Notes under the pieces: model-generated | The model's database searches: none | What the model was told of the DNA's origin: nothing | What the model saw: only the letters and a program-made list of their open reading frames with translations | Part shown: piece after piece, positions 35,052-43,522 of the stretch | Position numbering within the stretch: the stretch's first letter is position 1 | How the letters are laid out: each line of letters begins with the position of its first letter | Program-made: the position numbers and the translations under genes | Source of the DNA: Flavobacterium sp. UBA7680 | GTDB lineage: Bacteria > Bacteroidota > Bacteroidia > Flavobacteriales > Flavobacteriaceae | Direction: 5' to 3' | DNA: 64,000 nt | Assembly (NCBI RefSeq): GCF_002482975.1 | Contig: NZ_DLHA01000061.1 | Coordinates: 36,544-100,543 of the forward strand

Positions 35052-35933
35052 ATGGAAAACCCAACGAACAACAACAATTCAAGTCTAAAAGCGGTTATAG
35101 CGGTTTTAGCAGTCCTACTAATTGGTAGCTTAGTGTATATCTTTAAACTTTCTTCTGATACTGAAGTGGTTAAAACAGAATTGACAACGTCAATGACAGA
35201 AAAAGAATCTGTTATGAAAGATTTACAGGAATTAAAAGCAACTTACGATGCTGCAATTGCTGAAAATACGTCAATGTCTGATGAATTAATTCAGGAAAGA
35301 GATAAAGTTGTCGCTTTAATGGCAGATTTAAATAAATCTAAAGGTGACGTTTCTAAATACAGATCTCAAGTTCAGGCAATGCAGGGCAAAATGAAAACTC
35401 TTGTTGCTGAAAATGACGAATTGAAAAAACAAAATGGTGTTTTAACAGTTCAAAGAGATAGTACAATTACAGTATTAGGGGAGTCTAAAAAATATAACGA
35501 AGTACTTGTAGGTCAAAATGAAGAGCTTGCAAAAACAGTTGAAAGAGGTTCTAAATTATCTATTACGAACACTAAAACTGCAGCTTATAAATTAAGAAGC
35601 TCTGGAAAACAAATTGAAACAGACAAAGCAAGCCGTGCTGATGTTTTAAAAATAAGTTTTACAATTGCTGAAAACCAAATTGCAAAATCTGGAGATAAAA
35701 CATATTATGTTCAGGTTATTGATGCAAAAAACAACGTTTTAGGCGAGAAAAAAACAGAGAGCTTTGGTGATAACTCTTTAACATACAGCTTTAAAACTAC
35801 TGTAAAGTATGAAAACAAAACTGTAAATGTTACTGAAGATTTACCAGGAAAAGATTTTGCTAAAGGAACTTACTTTATCAATGTTTTTGATAATGATGAA
35901 TTAGTTTCTAAAACTAGTTTCAGCTTGAGATAA
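35052..35933 (+). CDS. Membrane-anchored coiled-coil protein of unknown function
   Basis: 293 residues. A short Asn-rich start precedes one membrane helix (about 12-31). A long coiled coil (about 35-165, heptads rich in Lys/Glu/Leu) follows, and a C-terminal beta-rich domain of about 110 residues (KISFTIAENQIAKSGDKTYYVQVID ... FINVFDNDELVSKTSFSL) that looks Ig-like. I recognise it only as a conserved Flavobacterial hypothetical protein. The layout suggests an envelope spacer or structural protein facing the periplasm. It sits divergent from hutG and convergent with hutI, with its own promoter box and terminator, so it is not part of histidine degradation. Confidence 0.8.
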   Translation: MENPTNNNNSSLKAVIAVLAVLLIGSLVYIFKLSSDTEVVKTELTTSMTEKESVMKDLQELKATYDAAIAENTSMSDELIQERDKVVALMADLNKSKGDVSKYRSQVQAMQGKMKTLVAENDELKKQNGVLTVQRDSTITVLGESKKYNEVLVGQNEELAKTVERGSKLSITNTKTAAYKLRSSGKQIETDKASRADVLKISFTIAENQIAKSGDKTYYVQVIDAKNNVLGEKKTESFGDNSLTYSFKTTVKYENKTVNVTEDLPGKDFAKGTYFINVFDNDELVSKTSFSLR

Positions 35934-35974
35934 ATTCTCATCGTCGTTTAAGTAAAAATACCACTTAAGATATT

Positions 35975-36007
35975 AAAGGTCTGTGATTTTCTTCACAGAC
36001 CTTTTTT
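35975..36007 (+). terminator. Rho-independent terminator after the coiled-coil gene
   Basis: Perfect 12-bp stem (AAAGGTCTGTGA at 35975-35986 with TCACAGACCTTT at 35993-36004), 6-nt loop, then T-run. Confidence 0.92.
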
Positions 36008-36059
36008 TATGTCTTATGTTTTCTTGTGTTTGGCTGAAAGCGTGTTTAGCGATACGTTT

Positions 36060-36079
36060 CCCGTGGTTGAAACCACGGG
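36060..36079. repeat. Perfect 20-nt palindrome CCCGTGGTT-GA-AACCACGGG
   Basis: 9-bp arms with a 2-nt centre, much richer in G and C than its surroundings, between the coiled-coil gene and the end of hutI. No T-run follows, so it is not a classical terminator; similar sequences recur in Bacteroidota intergenic DNA as I remember it. Confidence 0.65.
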
Positions 36080-36095
36080 CTATATTTGAATTTTA

Positions 36096-37331
36096 TTATA
36101 TAATTTCACCTTCAATAATGACATCTTCAATCAAATTGCTTCCAAAAGCATAAGGAATTTGATAGTAAGATGAAATTGGTTTCGTTACAATTAAATTGGC
36201 TTTTTTGCCTTTTGTGATGCTTCCGTGTGTGTCAGAAAGTCCCATTGCGTAAGCACCATTTATTGTAGCGGCATTAATGGCTTCTTCTGGAGTCATTTTC
36301 ATTTTAATGCATGCAGTTGCCACAACAAAATTCATATTTCCGGATGGAGTAGAACCAGGGTTAAAATCTGTTGCCAGTGCGAGAGGTAATCCTGCTTTTA
36401 TCATCTCGCGAGCCGGTGTATACGGAATACTTAAAAAATAAGAGCAAGATGGTAAAGCAACCGGCATTGTTTCTGTGTCTTTTAAAGCTTCAATATCTTC
36501 CGGGTTCATGATTTCCAAATGATCGACAGAAATTGCATTAAATTTAACGCCAGCCTGAATTCCGCCAATAGAATTAAACTGATTCACGTGAATTTTTGGC
36601 TTTAAGCCGAATTCAATTCCGGCCAGCATAATTTTTTCTGTTTCTTCAACAGAGAAATAACCGCTTTCGCAGAAAACATCCACATAATCTGCCAGTTTGT
36701 TCTGAGCAATTTCAGGAAGCATTTTAGTTATAATTTCATCAATATAACCTGCTTTGTTTTCTTTATAATGTGTTGGAAAAGCGTGTGCACCTAAAAAAGT
36801 TGCTTTTATGGAAATTGGATAATTTTGAGCCAGTTTCTTAATGACACGAAGCATTTTTAATTCGCCTTCAATAGTTAATCCGTAACCGGATTTTATTTCC
36901 ACAGCTCCAGTTCCTAAATGCATCACTTCTTCAAGACGAAGTTTTGACTGTTCGTAGATTTCTTCTTCTGAAGTTTCGTTTAATTTTTTAGCCGAATTTA
37001 AAATACCGCCGCCGCGATTGGCGATTTCTTCATAAGTGAATCCGTTAATGCGGTCTACAAATTCTTGTTCGCGGTTTCCTGCATATACAATATGAGTATG
37101 GCTGTCACACCAAGTCGGAAGAACGATGCGTCCCTCCGCATTAATAACTTTATCTACTTTGATTTCGGGTAAATTTTCCATCGAACCAAAATCAGCAATT
37201 AGATTGTCTTTTATAATTAAGAAAGCATTTTTAATCGTAGGAAGTTCTGCCATTTCAGCTCCCGAAACTTTAGAAACAGAAGTTTCACGGACTTGAAGCA
37301 GTTCTTTTATGTTTTTTATTAAAGTAATCAT
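36096..37331 (-). CDS. hutI: Imidazolonepropionase
   Basis: Hydrolyses 4-imidazolone-5-propionate to N-formimidoyl-glutamate, the third step of histidine degradation. 411 residues, amidohydrolase superfamily. The zinc-binding DSHTH (His 78 and His 80), GTGAVEIKSGYGL, the HVNQFNSIGG segment and the late ATDFNPGSTPSGNM are HutI markers. Its product is the substrate of the HutG-like enzyme encoded 1.1 kb away on the same strand. HutH and HutU are not in the window. Confidence 0.96.
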   Translation of the reverse strand: MITLIKNIKELLQVRETSVSKVSGAEMAELPTIKNAFLIIKDNLIADFGSMENLPEIKVDKVINAEGRIVLPTWCDSHTHIVYAGNREQEFVDRINGFTYEEIANRGGGILNSAKKLNETSEEEIYEQSKLRLEEVMHLGTGAVEIKSGYGLTIEGELKMLRVIKKLAQNYPISIKATFLGAHAFPTHYKENKAGYIDEIITKMLPEIAQNKLADYVDVFCESGYFSVEETEKIMLAGIEFGLKPKIHVNQFNSIGGIQAGVKFNAISVDHLEIMNPEDIEALKDTETMPVALPSCSYFLSIPYTPAREMIKAGLPLALATDFNPGSTPSGNMNFVVATACIKMKMTPEEAINAATINGAYAMGLSDTHGSITKGKKANLIVTKPISSYYQIPYAFGSNLIEDVIIEGEII

Positions 37332-37361
37332 TATATAGATTTAGTATTTTGAGAATGTTAT

Positions 37362-37448
37362 AAAACACAAATTTGCTTCGCCTGTTCCCTACGGTCGAGT
37401 CACAAATTATCACGAACTAATCCGTGAAATCTGTGAAATTCGTGTTTT
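37362..37448. repeat. Imperfect inverted repeat element with AAAACAC ends
   Basis: AAAACACAAATTT (37362-37374) and AAATTCGTGTTTT (37436-37448) match as inverted repeats at 12 of 13 positions, enclosing about 60 nt with CACAAATT, CACGAACT and GTGAAAT(C/T) sub-repeats. It lies in the 161-nt gap between hutI and the glutaminyl cyclotransferase gene. Confidence 0.55.
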
Positions 37449-37492
37449 ATTATTGGAATTTGGAGTTTAAAAATTTGAATATTGTCTCACTA

Positions 37493-38542
37493 TTATTCTG
37501 AAACTGTGATTTCAAACATTTTCTCCCAGTATTTACCCGTTACAAAAATGGTTTTAGTTTGAGGATTATATGCAATTCCGTTTAAAACTTCTGCTTTTGG
37601 AGCTTTAATGAATTTACGTAAATCAGAAAGGTTTAATATTCCTTCAACTGCGCCAGATATTGGGTTTACAACCGCAATTGCATCTTTCTGCCAAACGTTT
37701 ACATAGAATTTTCCATCGATTAATTCTAATTCGTTGATTGCTTTAATTTTTGAAGAACCAGAATACACATTGATGTAATCAACTAACTTTTGAGTATTTG
37801 GATCCATTTTCCAGATTTTCTCAGTTCCGTCAGAATGATAGATATATTTATCATCATGCGTCATTCCCCAGCCTTCAATATCTTTATCGTAGGTGAATTT
37901 CTTTTCAAGTTTTAATGTGTTAGCATCATAAATAAAACCTGTTTTTTCCTGCCAGCTTAATTGAAATAATTTACCATTGATAAAAGTAATTCCTTCTCCA
38001 AAATATTCTTTTGGCAGATCAACCTGCTTTATTACTTTTCCGGTTTTATAATCAACAGATCTAAAGTATGAATCTTCTTTTTGACCCGTACTTTCAAATA
38101 AAACGCCATCATGAAACTCTAAACCCTCAGTAAAAGCTTCTGGGTCGTGTGGAAAAGTATTTACTATTTTAAATTTTAATGCTTTCGGCTGAACATCAGA
38201 AACAACTTCAATTCGTTTAGTCGCATCAGATGAATCACTTCCAAAATAAGCAGTAGCTTTTAAGTATTGGTAACCTAATTTTTGATCTTTTAACTCAAAC
38301 TTAAATTTCTCAGCACCTTTTGTAGTTCCCACTTTTTTGTCGTTAACGAAGTATACAATGCTGTCGATTTCTTTCGAATTCGGGTTCAAAATTCCGATAG
38401 AAACCGCTTCTTTTGGCAGAAAATGCGCTGGAAAAGCAGAATCATCGATAGTAAATAAAGAATTTTCACCTTTTTTTGTGCCATTACATCCAATTAATGT
38501 AATTCCTAATAAAATGACAGTTAGGAAGTTATATTTTTTCAT
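37493..38542 (-). CDS. Glutaminyl-peptide cyclotransferase (plant-type, beta-propeller) lipoprotein
   Basis: 349 residues. A lipoprotein signal with LIGC (Cys 19) is followed by about 110 residues of a beta-rich N-terminal domain. The catalytic five-bladed propeller then begins at FPHDPEAFTEGLEF, with FGEGITFINGKLFQLSW, GWGMTHDDKYIYHSDG and NELELIDGKFYVNVW, which are hallmarks of the metal-independent QC family (PF05096). It converts N-terminal Gln to pyroglutamate on exported proteins, probably in the periplasm. In Bacteroidota many exported proteins begin with Gln after signal cleavage, which gives the enzyme targets. Single gene. Confidence 0.9.
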   Translation of the reverse strand: MKKYNFLTVILLGITLIGCNGTKKGENSLFTIDDSAFPAHFLPKEAVSIGILNPNSKEIDSIVYFVNDKKVGTTKGAEKFKFELKDQKLGYQYLKATAYFGSDSSDATKRIEVVSDVQPKALKFKIVNTFPHDPEAFTEGLEFHDGVLFESTGQKEDSYFRSVDYKTGKVIKQVDLPKEYFGEGITFINGKLFQLSWQEKTGFIYDANTLKLEKKFTYDKDIEGWGMTHDDKYIYHSDGTEKIWKMDPNTQKLVDYINVYSGSSKIKAINELELIDGKFYVNVWQKDAIAVVNPISGAVEGILNLSDLRKFIKAPKAEVLNGIAYNPQTKTIFVTGKYWEKMFEITVSE

Positions 38543-38597
38543 AGTTTAAAATTTGAATAAGCCAATATACAACGATATTTTTATAGCAGCAAAGCTC

Positions 38598-38627
38598 TTG
38601 CAAAAATATAAAAAGATTGTATATTTG
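38598..38627 (+). promoter_or_regulatory. Promoter of the SRP RNA gene (TTG-N19-TATATTTG)
   Basis: A complete Bacteroidota sigma-ABfr-type promoter: TTG at 38598-38600, 19-nt spacer, TATATTTG at 38620-38627. The predicted transcription start coincides with the first base pair of the SRP RNA helix. It is the best-formed promoter in the window. Confidence 0.85.
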
Positions 38628-38630
38628 CAC

Positions 38631-38724
38631 CGGCAAGTCCTACACGACCAGCTCCTGCAGACTCCCCCAGGATGGGAACATAGCAAGGGTACGTGGTTGA
38701 GCGGTGCGATGTAGGTCGCTTGCC
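38631..38724 (+). ncRNA. ffs: Bacterial small signal recognition particle RNA (4.5S type)
   Basis: The ends pair (GGCAAG at 38632-38637 with CTTGCC at 38719-38724), and the gene folds as one long irregular hairpin. The apical domain CCCCCAGGATGGGAACATAG followed by CAAGGGTA holds the conserved GGAA-type tetraloop and the symmetric and asymmetric loops that bind Ffh. About 94 nt, the usual size for small bacterial SRP RNA. T-rich sequence after 38727 may end transcription. Function: co-translational targeting of membrane proteins with Ffh and FtsY. Confidence 0.95.
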
Positions 38725-38879
38725 ACTTTTTATTTTTTAGAATTTGTATAAAAGTTGTCTTCCTTCGGGAGGATTTTTTTATTTTTGGACCTTTCGTAAT
38801 GTTAGAAGTTAAATGTTAGAAGTAAAAAGATTCTTCTGCATCAAACTCATAACTCATAATTTATAACTCATAACTCAAA

Positions 38880-39683
38880 ATGAATAAAGTCGTTTTAATT
38901 ACAGGAGGATCATCGGGAATTGGTAAATCTATTGGAGAATTTTTGCATGCAAAAGGTTTCGTAGTCTACGGAACAAGCAGAAACCCTGAAAAAGTTTTAA
39001 ATTCAGTTTTTCCGTTAGTTGCTTTAGATGTTCGAAATGTTGATTCGATTAAAACAGCTGTTGCCAAAATTATTGAAACTTCCGGTAGATTAGATATTGT
39101 AATTAACAATGCAGGAGTTGGAATTACCGGACCTTTGGAAGAAATTCCGATGGAAGAAATTAAAAACAATTTTGAAACAAATTTCTTTGGTCCAATTGAA
39201 GTAATGAAAGCTGCCTTACCGCAAATGCGTGAGCAAAAATCGGGTTTGATCATTAATATTACTTCGATTGCAGCTTATATGGGCTTGCCTTACAGAAGTG
39301 TTTATTCGGCTTCAAAAGGAGCCTTAGAATTAATTACCGAAGCTTTAAGAATGGAAGTGAAGCAGTTTGGAGTTGAAATTACTAATGTTGCTCCGGGGGA
39401 TTTTGCAACCAATATTGCATCTGGACGTTATCATGCGCCAGTTTTAAAAGGTTCTGCTTACGAAAAAGTATATGGAGATACGCTTGCAACTATGAACGAA
39501 CATGTTGATGCTGGAAGTAATCCGAATGAAATGGCGGAGGCAATTTTTAAAATCATACAAAAAGACAAACCAAAAGTGCATTACAAAGTGGGTGTCTTCA
39601 TGCAGAAATTTTCTATTGTTTTGAAACGTGCACTTCCGGATAAAGTATATGAAAAAATGCTAATGAATCATTATAAGCTTTAA
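38880..39683 (+). CDS. Short-chain dehydrogenase/reductase family oxidoreductase
   Basis: 267 residues, classical SDR. The NAD(P)-binding TGGSSGIGKSIG (8-19), the NNAGVG motif, a catalytic Ser in NITSIAAYMG and YSASK with the active Tyr and Lys are present. The 'GTSRNP' segment after the second strand suggests NADP preference. The extended C-terminus (about 200-267) fits the subgroup of SDRs acting on steroids, lipids or retinol-like substrates in annotation, but the true substrate is unknown. It follows the SRP RNA gene on the same strand, after an AT-rich tandem repeat leader (38845-38879). Confidence 0.88.
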   Translation: MNKVVLITGGSSGIGKSIGEFLHAKGFVVYGTSRNPEKVLNSVFPLVALDVRNVDSIKTAVAKIIETSGRLDIVINNAGVGITGPLEEIPMEEIKNNFETNFFGPIEVMKAALPQMREQKSGLIINITSIAAYMGLPYRSVYSASKGALELITEALRMEVKQFGVEITNVAPGDFATNIASGRYHAPVLKGSAYEKVYGDTLATMNEHVDAGSNPNEMAEAIFKIIQKDKPKVHYKVGVFMQKFSIVLKRALPDKVYEKMLMNHYKL

Positions 39684-39761
39684 AACGCAATTATTTTTTT
39701 ATTTATAACATATAATTTCAAATTGGTTTTGATTTTGAAATCGTTATTGATATTGATTTTG

Positions 39762-39769
39762 TAATTTTG
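39762..39769 (+). promoter_or_regulatory. -7 box TAATTTTG of the transaldolase gene
   Basis: Exact TAnnTTTG match, 86 nt upstream of the ATG at 39856; a TTG lies 24 nt upstream of it, slightly longer than the usual spacer. Confidence 0.45.
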
Positions 39770-39855
39770 CAGCTGAATTTGCTTTAGATTCTTGATTTAA
39801 AAATTTTAAGCAGACCACGAAAAACAAATCAACACAATTTAAACTTAAATAAATT

Positions 39856-40512
39856 ATGAAATTTTTTATTGACACAGCTAACCTAGATCAAATTAAAGAA
39901 GCACAAGCTTTAGGTGTTTTGGATGGTGTAACGACAAATCCGTCATTAATGGCGAAAGAAGGAATTACAGGAAAAAATAACATTTTAAAGCATTATGTTG
40001 ACATCTGCAATCTTGTAGAAGGTGATGTAAGTGCAGAAGTAAACGCTCTTGATTATGATGGAATGATCAAAGAAGGTGAAGAGTTAGCTGAATTACATGA
40101 CCAAATCGTTGTAAAACTGCCTATGACTAAAGAAGGAGTTATGGCTGCAAAATATTTTTCTGATAAAGGAATCAAAACTAACGTAACTCTTGTTTTCTCT
40201 GTAGGACAAGCTCTTTTGGCTGCTAAAGCCGGAGCTACTTATGTTTCTCCGTTCGTAGGTCGTTTAGATGATGTCTCAACTGACGGATTAAACTTAGTTC
40301 AGGAAATTAGAGAAGTTTACGATAACTACGGTTACGAAACTCAAATTTTAGCTGCATCTGTACGTCACACAATGCATATTGTAAATTGTGCTAAAATTGG
40401 TGCTGATGTTATGACTGGACCTCTTTCTGCAATTTACGGATTGTTGAAACACCCGTTAACGGATATCGGTTTAGCTCAGTTTGTTGCTGACTTCGAAAAA
40501 GGAAACAAGTAA
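39856..40512 (+). CDS. fsa: Small transaldolase / fructose-6-phosphate aldolase family protein
   Basis: 218 residues, the short TalC/Fsa-type class I aldolase. N-terminal MKFFIDTANLDQIKEA, GVTTNPSLMAKEG, the Schiff-base Lys in IVVKLPMT (Lys 87), and ASVRHTMHI are present. Members either transfer dihydroxyacetone units (transaldolase of the pentose phosphate pathway) or cleave fructose 6-phosphate; the sequence alone does not settle which, though in Bacteroidota this is usually annotated as the only transaldolase. Codon bias is strong, suggesting high expression. A strong terminator follows. Confidence 0.92.
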   Translation: MKFFIDTANLDQIKEAQALGVLDGVTTNPSLMAKEGITGKNNILKHYVDICNLVEGDVSAEVNALDYDGMIKEGEELAELHDQIVVKLPMTKEGVMAAKYFSDKGIKTNVTLVFSVGQALLAAKAGATYVSPFVGRLDDVSTDGLNLVQEIREVYDNYGYETQILAASVRHTMHIVNCAKIGADVMTGPLSAIYGLLKHPLTDIGLAQFVADFEKGNK

Positions 40513-40534
40513 TCCTTAGATACTTATAAAAATT

Positions 40535-40572
40535 AAATCGCCTTTTTTCTAACGAGAAAAGGCGATTTTTTT
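40535..40572 (+). terminator. Rho-independent terminator after fsa
   Basis: AAATCGCCTTTT (from 40535) pairs with AGAAAAGGCGATTT, followed by a T-run to about 40572. Confidence 0.9.
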
Positions 40573-40602
40573 TACTTTTATATGAAACTTAAATTGTTGA
40601 TT

Positions 40603-41100
40603 ATGAAATTGATATTGATAATCTTGTCTTTTTTTGCCACTAGTGTTTCGGTAAATGCGCAGACAGCAGAAATATTAAAAAGTGTAAATGATGCCGGTGA
40701 TGTAGCGACATTTGAATTAGATTGTTCTGTAGCATTTCAGCCTTTAGCAAAAGGGCTTCGGTACAATATTACCAGGCATGAATTTAAAGGCCCTGAAATG
40801 AAAAATTCGTATCGACTGCTTCTTGTTATGGACGGATTTTATTCTAAAACCTTAAATAAGGAAATGACAATTTCTGCAGTTTTAAGTAACGGAACTACCA
40901 TCGATGCAAGAAAAATTATTGAAGATGATGGTTTTTTTGATGGTGCTTGTACTTTAAAAATTAAAGATCCACAAGCGCTTGCAGCAGAGAATATTGAGAA
41001 AGTTATTGTTCATGCAGATAAAGATGTTGTTTATCAAATATCAGAACAAAACAGAGAAATTTTTAAGAAGAACCTGAGTAATGTTATTAATGCTAAGTAA
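40603..41100 (+). CDS. Small exported protein of unknown function
   Basis: About 165 residues with a signal peptide (MKLILIILSFFATSVSVNAQ). An in-frame ATG at 40582 would add seven residues but would lie only 10 nt after the preceding terminator's T-run; either start keeps a valid signal. The mature protein is mixed alpha/beta with two Cys (about 38 and 112), no recognised motif, and a segment VYQISEQNREIFKKN at the C-terminus. Periplasmic location is likely. It lies between fsa and the chitin-locus permease. I do not recognise a family. Confidence 0.65.
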   Translation: MKLILIILSFFATSVSVNAQTAEILKSVNDAGDVATFELDCSVAFQPLAKGLRYNITRHEFKGPEMKNSYRLLLVMDGFYSKTLNKEMTISAVLSNGTTIDARKIIEDDGFFDGACTLKIKDPQALAAENIEKVIVHADKDVVYQISEQNREIFKKNLSNVINAK

Positions 41101-41150
41101 AGCTTCTAAGGTTCTGCGTTGCTGAGATACTAAGCTTTTCTTTTTGTAAA

Positions 41151-41193
41151 TAAAAAATCCAAATTCCTATTTAAATTGGAATTTGGATTTTTT
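41151..41193. terminator. Bidirectional terminator between the exported-protein gene and the permease gene
   Basis: AAAAAATCCAAATTCC (41151-41166) pairs perfectly with GGAATTTGGATTTTTT (41178-41193). The A and T flanks serve both convergent genes. It marks the left edge of the chitin locus. Confidence 0.9.
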
Positions 41194-41214
41194 TATATGG
41201 GTATTTCTGAAATT

Positions 41215-42651
41215 TTAGTGACCTCCAGATAATTTTTTGTCGAAATTGATTCCTTGTTTTCTAAGGATTCCGCTTACGCTCCAAGCATAGAATGCAAGGT
41301 AAGAGAAACATACGATACCAACAATGTAACTTGCTTGGATACCAATGAATTCAGATACAAAACCTTGTAACCAGCTGATAACTCCACCACCCATAATCAT
41401 CATGATTAAGAAGCTGCTTCCCTGGCTTGTGTTTTTCCCTAATCCGCTTACAGCAAGTGTAAAGATACATGGCCATAGTGTACTACAGAATAAACCAACA
41501 CTTGTGAAAGCATAAACACTTACAATTCCACTTGTAGCCATTCCGATAGCGATCGCAACAATACCTAAAGAAGAGAAGATTAATAACATTCTTGCAGGGT
41601 TTCCTTTACTTGCAATATCAGCAGCAATTAATACTAAAATGATTAATCCGTAAATATAAAATGGAGTTAAGTCGTGCTTCGCAATTGCATTTACTGCTAA
41701 GAATACACCAAAAGCTAAATAAGGAGCTACGAAACGTAAAATTTGCTGTAAGCTTGCTTTATCTGTAAAAGCTTCAATTGCACCTGTCCAACGTCCGATC
41801 ATTAAACTTGCCCAGTATAAAGATATATATGGAGCAACTTCCTGAGTTAAGAATCCTAATTTGCTTTCCATGTATGCTGGTAAATTACTAGCTGTAGAAA
41901 CTTCTACACCAACATAAAGGAAGATCGCAATCATACCCATTATTAATTGAGGGTATTGTAAAGCTGATTTTTTTGCATTAGCACCATCAGCAGCAATTTC
42001 TTCTTCGATAAGAGCTGGTTTGTCTGGTAAAGATGAAAATTTAAGTAATATAGCAACTAATAAGAAAGCAAGTCCTAAAATTAAATAAGGAATTTTTACA
42101 CTTTCGATACTTAAAGTTGATGATCCTGTACTTGATCCGAAGATCGCAAAACTTACGATTAGTGGTCCAATTGTAGTTCCTAAGTTGTTGATTCCACCAG
42201 CTAATGTTAAACGCTGAGAACCTGTAGATATTGGCCCTAAAGCAATTGCTAACGGATTAGCAACAGTTTGCTGTAATGAAAATCCTAAAGCTACTATGAA
42301 TAAACCTGAAAGCATTAAAGGAAATGAACCTGTATTTGCTGCAGGGTAAAATAATAATGTTCCGACTGCAGAAATAAGTAATCCTAATGATAGACCGTTT
42401 TTGTAGCCAATTTTGTTAACTAAATCTTCTTTGATTAAAACTGAAATTCCCATGTATATTAAGGATCCTACTGTATAAGCAATATAGAATGCTAACGAAA
42501 CTAACTGACTTTCTCCTTGAGATAAATTAAAAGCCGTTTTAAATACAGGAATTAAGATATCGTTACTGGCAGCAACAAAACCCCAAAAGAAGAACACGAT
42601 AACTAGTGGGATAAACTGTCCCCATTTGGTTTGAACATTTTCTGAACTCAT
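41215..42651 (-). CDS. FHS/FucP-like MFS sugar transporter, probable GlcNAc permease of the chitin locus
   Basis: 478 residues with about 12 hydrophobic helices and the FHS-family start WGFVAASNDILIPVFK. The motif SLQQTVANPLAIALGP near 126-141, GGINNLGTTIGPLI and a late GGGVISWLQGF are typical of FucP/NagP/GlcP-type proton symporters. Position at the edge of the chitin locus and a promoter with the same layout as both susC genes suggest uptake of N-acetylglucosamine from periplasm to cytoplasm. The substrate is inferred; no biochemical proof is visible. Confidence 0.85.
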   Translation of the reverse strand: MSSENVQTKWGQFIPLVIVFFFWGFVAASNDILIPVFKTAFNLSQGESQLVSLAFYIAYTVGSLIYMGISVLIKEDLVNKIGYKNGLSLGLLISAVGTLLFYPAANTGSFPLMLSGLFIVALGFSLQQTVANPLAIALGPISTGSQRLTLAGGINNLGTTIGPLIVSFAIFGSSTGSSTLSIESVKIPYLILGLAFLLVAILLKFSSLPDKPALIEEEIAADGANAKKSALQYPQLIMGMIAIFLYVGVEVSTASNLPAYMESKLGFLTQEVAPYISLYWASLMIGRWTGAIEAFTDKASLQQILRFVAPYLAFGVFLAVNAIAKHDLTPFYIYGLIILVLIAADIASKGNPARMLLIFSSLGIVAIAIGMATSGIVSVYAFTSVGLFCSTLWPCIFTLAVSGLGKNTSQGSSFLIMMIMGGGVISWLQGFVSEFIGIQASYIVGIVCFSYLAFYAWSVSGILRKQGINFDKKLSGGH

Positions 42652-42698
42652 AATTGTAATAAGGTTAATTTTTTAATAAAATTGTTTTTTGAAGACCG

Positions 42699-42780
42699 TA
42701 AATATATTTGTTACATGAATCAAAAAAAAATTATTGATCGAAAATAATGTTAAATTTAAACGAACAACCTTATTTATTCA
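42699..42780 (-). promoter_or_regulatory. Permease promoter with the chitin-locus operator layout
   Basis: Read on the minus strand: TGAAT at 42780-42776, TGTTCGT at 42766-42760 followed by TTAAA, then a T9 tract, and a -7-like TATATTTA at 42706-42699. TGAAT to first half-site is 14 nt and first half-site to -7 box is 60 nt, exactly as upstream of susC1 and susC2. The second half-site position (21 nt on) is weak here (ATTTTCG). Confidence 0.6.
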
Positions 42781-42820
42781 ACAATGTGTTAATTTATATA
42801 GAGTTAGAAATGTTAAAGTT

Positions 42821-43522
42821 TTATTCGAGAATCCTGTTTTTTACGTCTTTACTATAATTTCTTCCTATTGGAATTGTGTAAGACTGGATCTGAATGCGGT
42901 TTCCTTCAATAGATTTTACCTTATTCAATGCAATAACGTAGGATTTATGGATGCGTAAGAAGCGATCTGAAGGTAATTCTTCAGATAAAGAAGTCAAAGA
43001 TTTATGCGTAATATAGGTTTTATCAGGTGTTACAACCTTTATATATTCTTTCATTCCTTCGATAAAAAGGATTTCTTCAATATTAATTTTCATCATCTTT
43101 TTATCAACCTTAATAAAAATATGCGAATCGCCTTTGGCAACATCAATTTTAATATTGTTTTTTAAATTGAATTCGGTTGTAATTTTATTAATGCATTTGA
43201 TAAATCTTGGAAGCGGAATAGGTTTTACTAAATAATCTAAAACATCAAGATCATAACTTTCGGCAGCAAATTCTCTAAAAGCGGTTGTGATGATAACTTT
43301 GGTTTTGTTTTCAATTAAGCTTATTAGCTCAAAACCAGTCATCATGGGCATATTAATGTCTAAAAAAACGGCATCTACAGAAGTGCTGTTTATGAAATCC
43401 AGAGCTTCTAAAGAATTATTGAATGTGCCGATAACTTCAAAATCTGTAAAATTGTTAAAATAATTTTGCAGCACTTTGATTGCTAAGGGTTCATCATCAA
43501 TCAGTACACATTTAATTTTCAT
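42821..43522 (-). CDS. LytTR-family response regulator of the chitin locus
   Basis: 233 residues. An N-terminal receiver domain with the acidic pair DD (9-10), phospho-Asp 55 in VFLDINMPM and Lys in LVKPIPL. The LytTR DNA-binding domain follows at about 125-233 (EILFIEGMKEYIKV, THKSLTSLSEELPSDRFLRIHKSYVIALNKV). LytTR proteins bind paired direct repeats two helical turns apart; exactly such repeats occur upstream of both susC genes here. The start overlaps the end of the kinase gene by 11 nt, so the pair is translated together. Confidence 0.95.
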   Translation of the reverse strand: MKIKCVLIDDEPLAIKVLQNYFNNFTDFEVIGTFNNSLEALDFINSTSVDAVFLDINMPMMTGFELISLIENKTKVIITTAFREFAAESYDLDVLDYLVKPIPLPRFIKCINKITTEFNLKNNIKIDVAKGDSHIFIKVDKKMMKINIEEILFIEGMKEYIKVVTPDKTYITHKSLTSLSEELPSDRFLRIHKSYVIALNKVKSIEGNRIQIQSYTIPIGRNYSKDVKNRILE

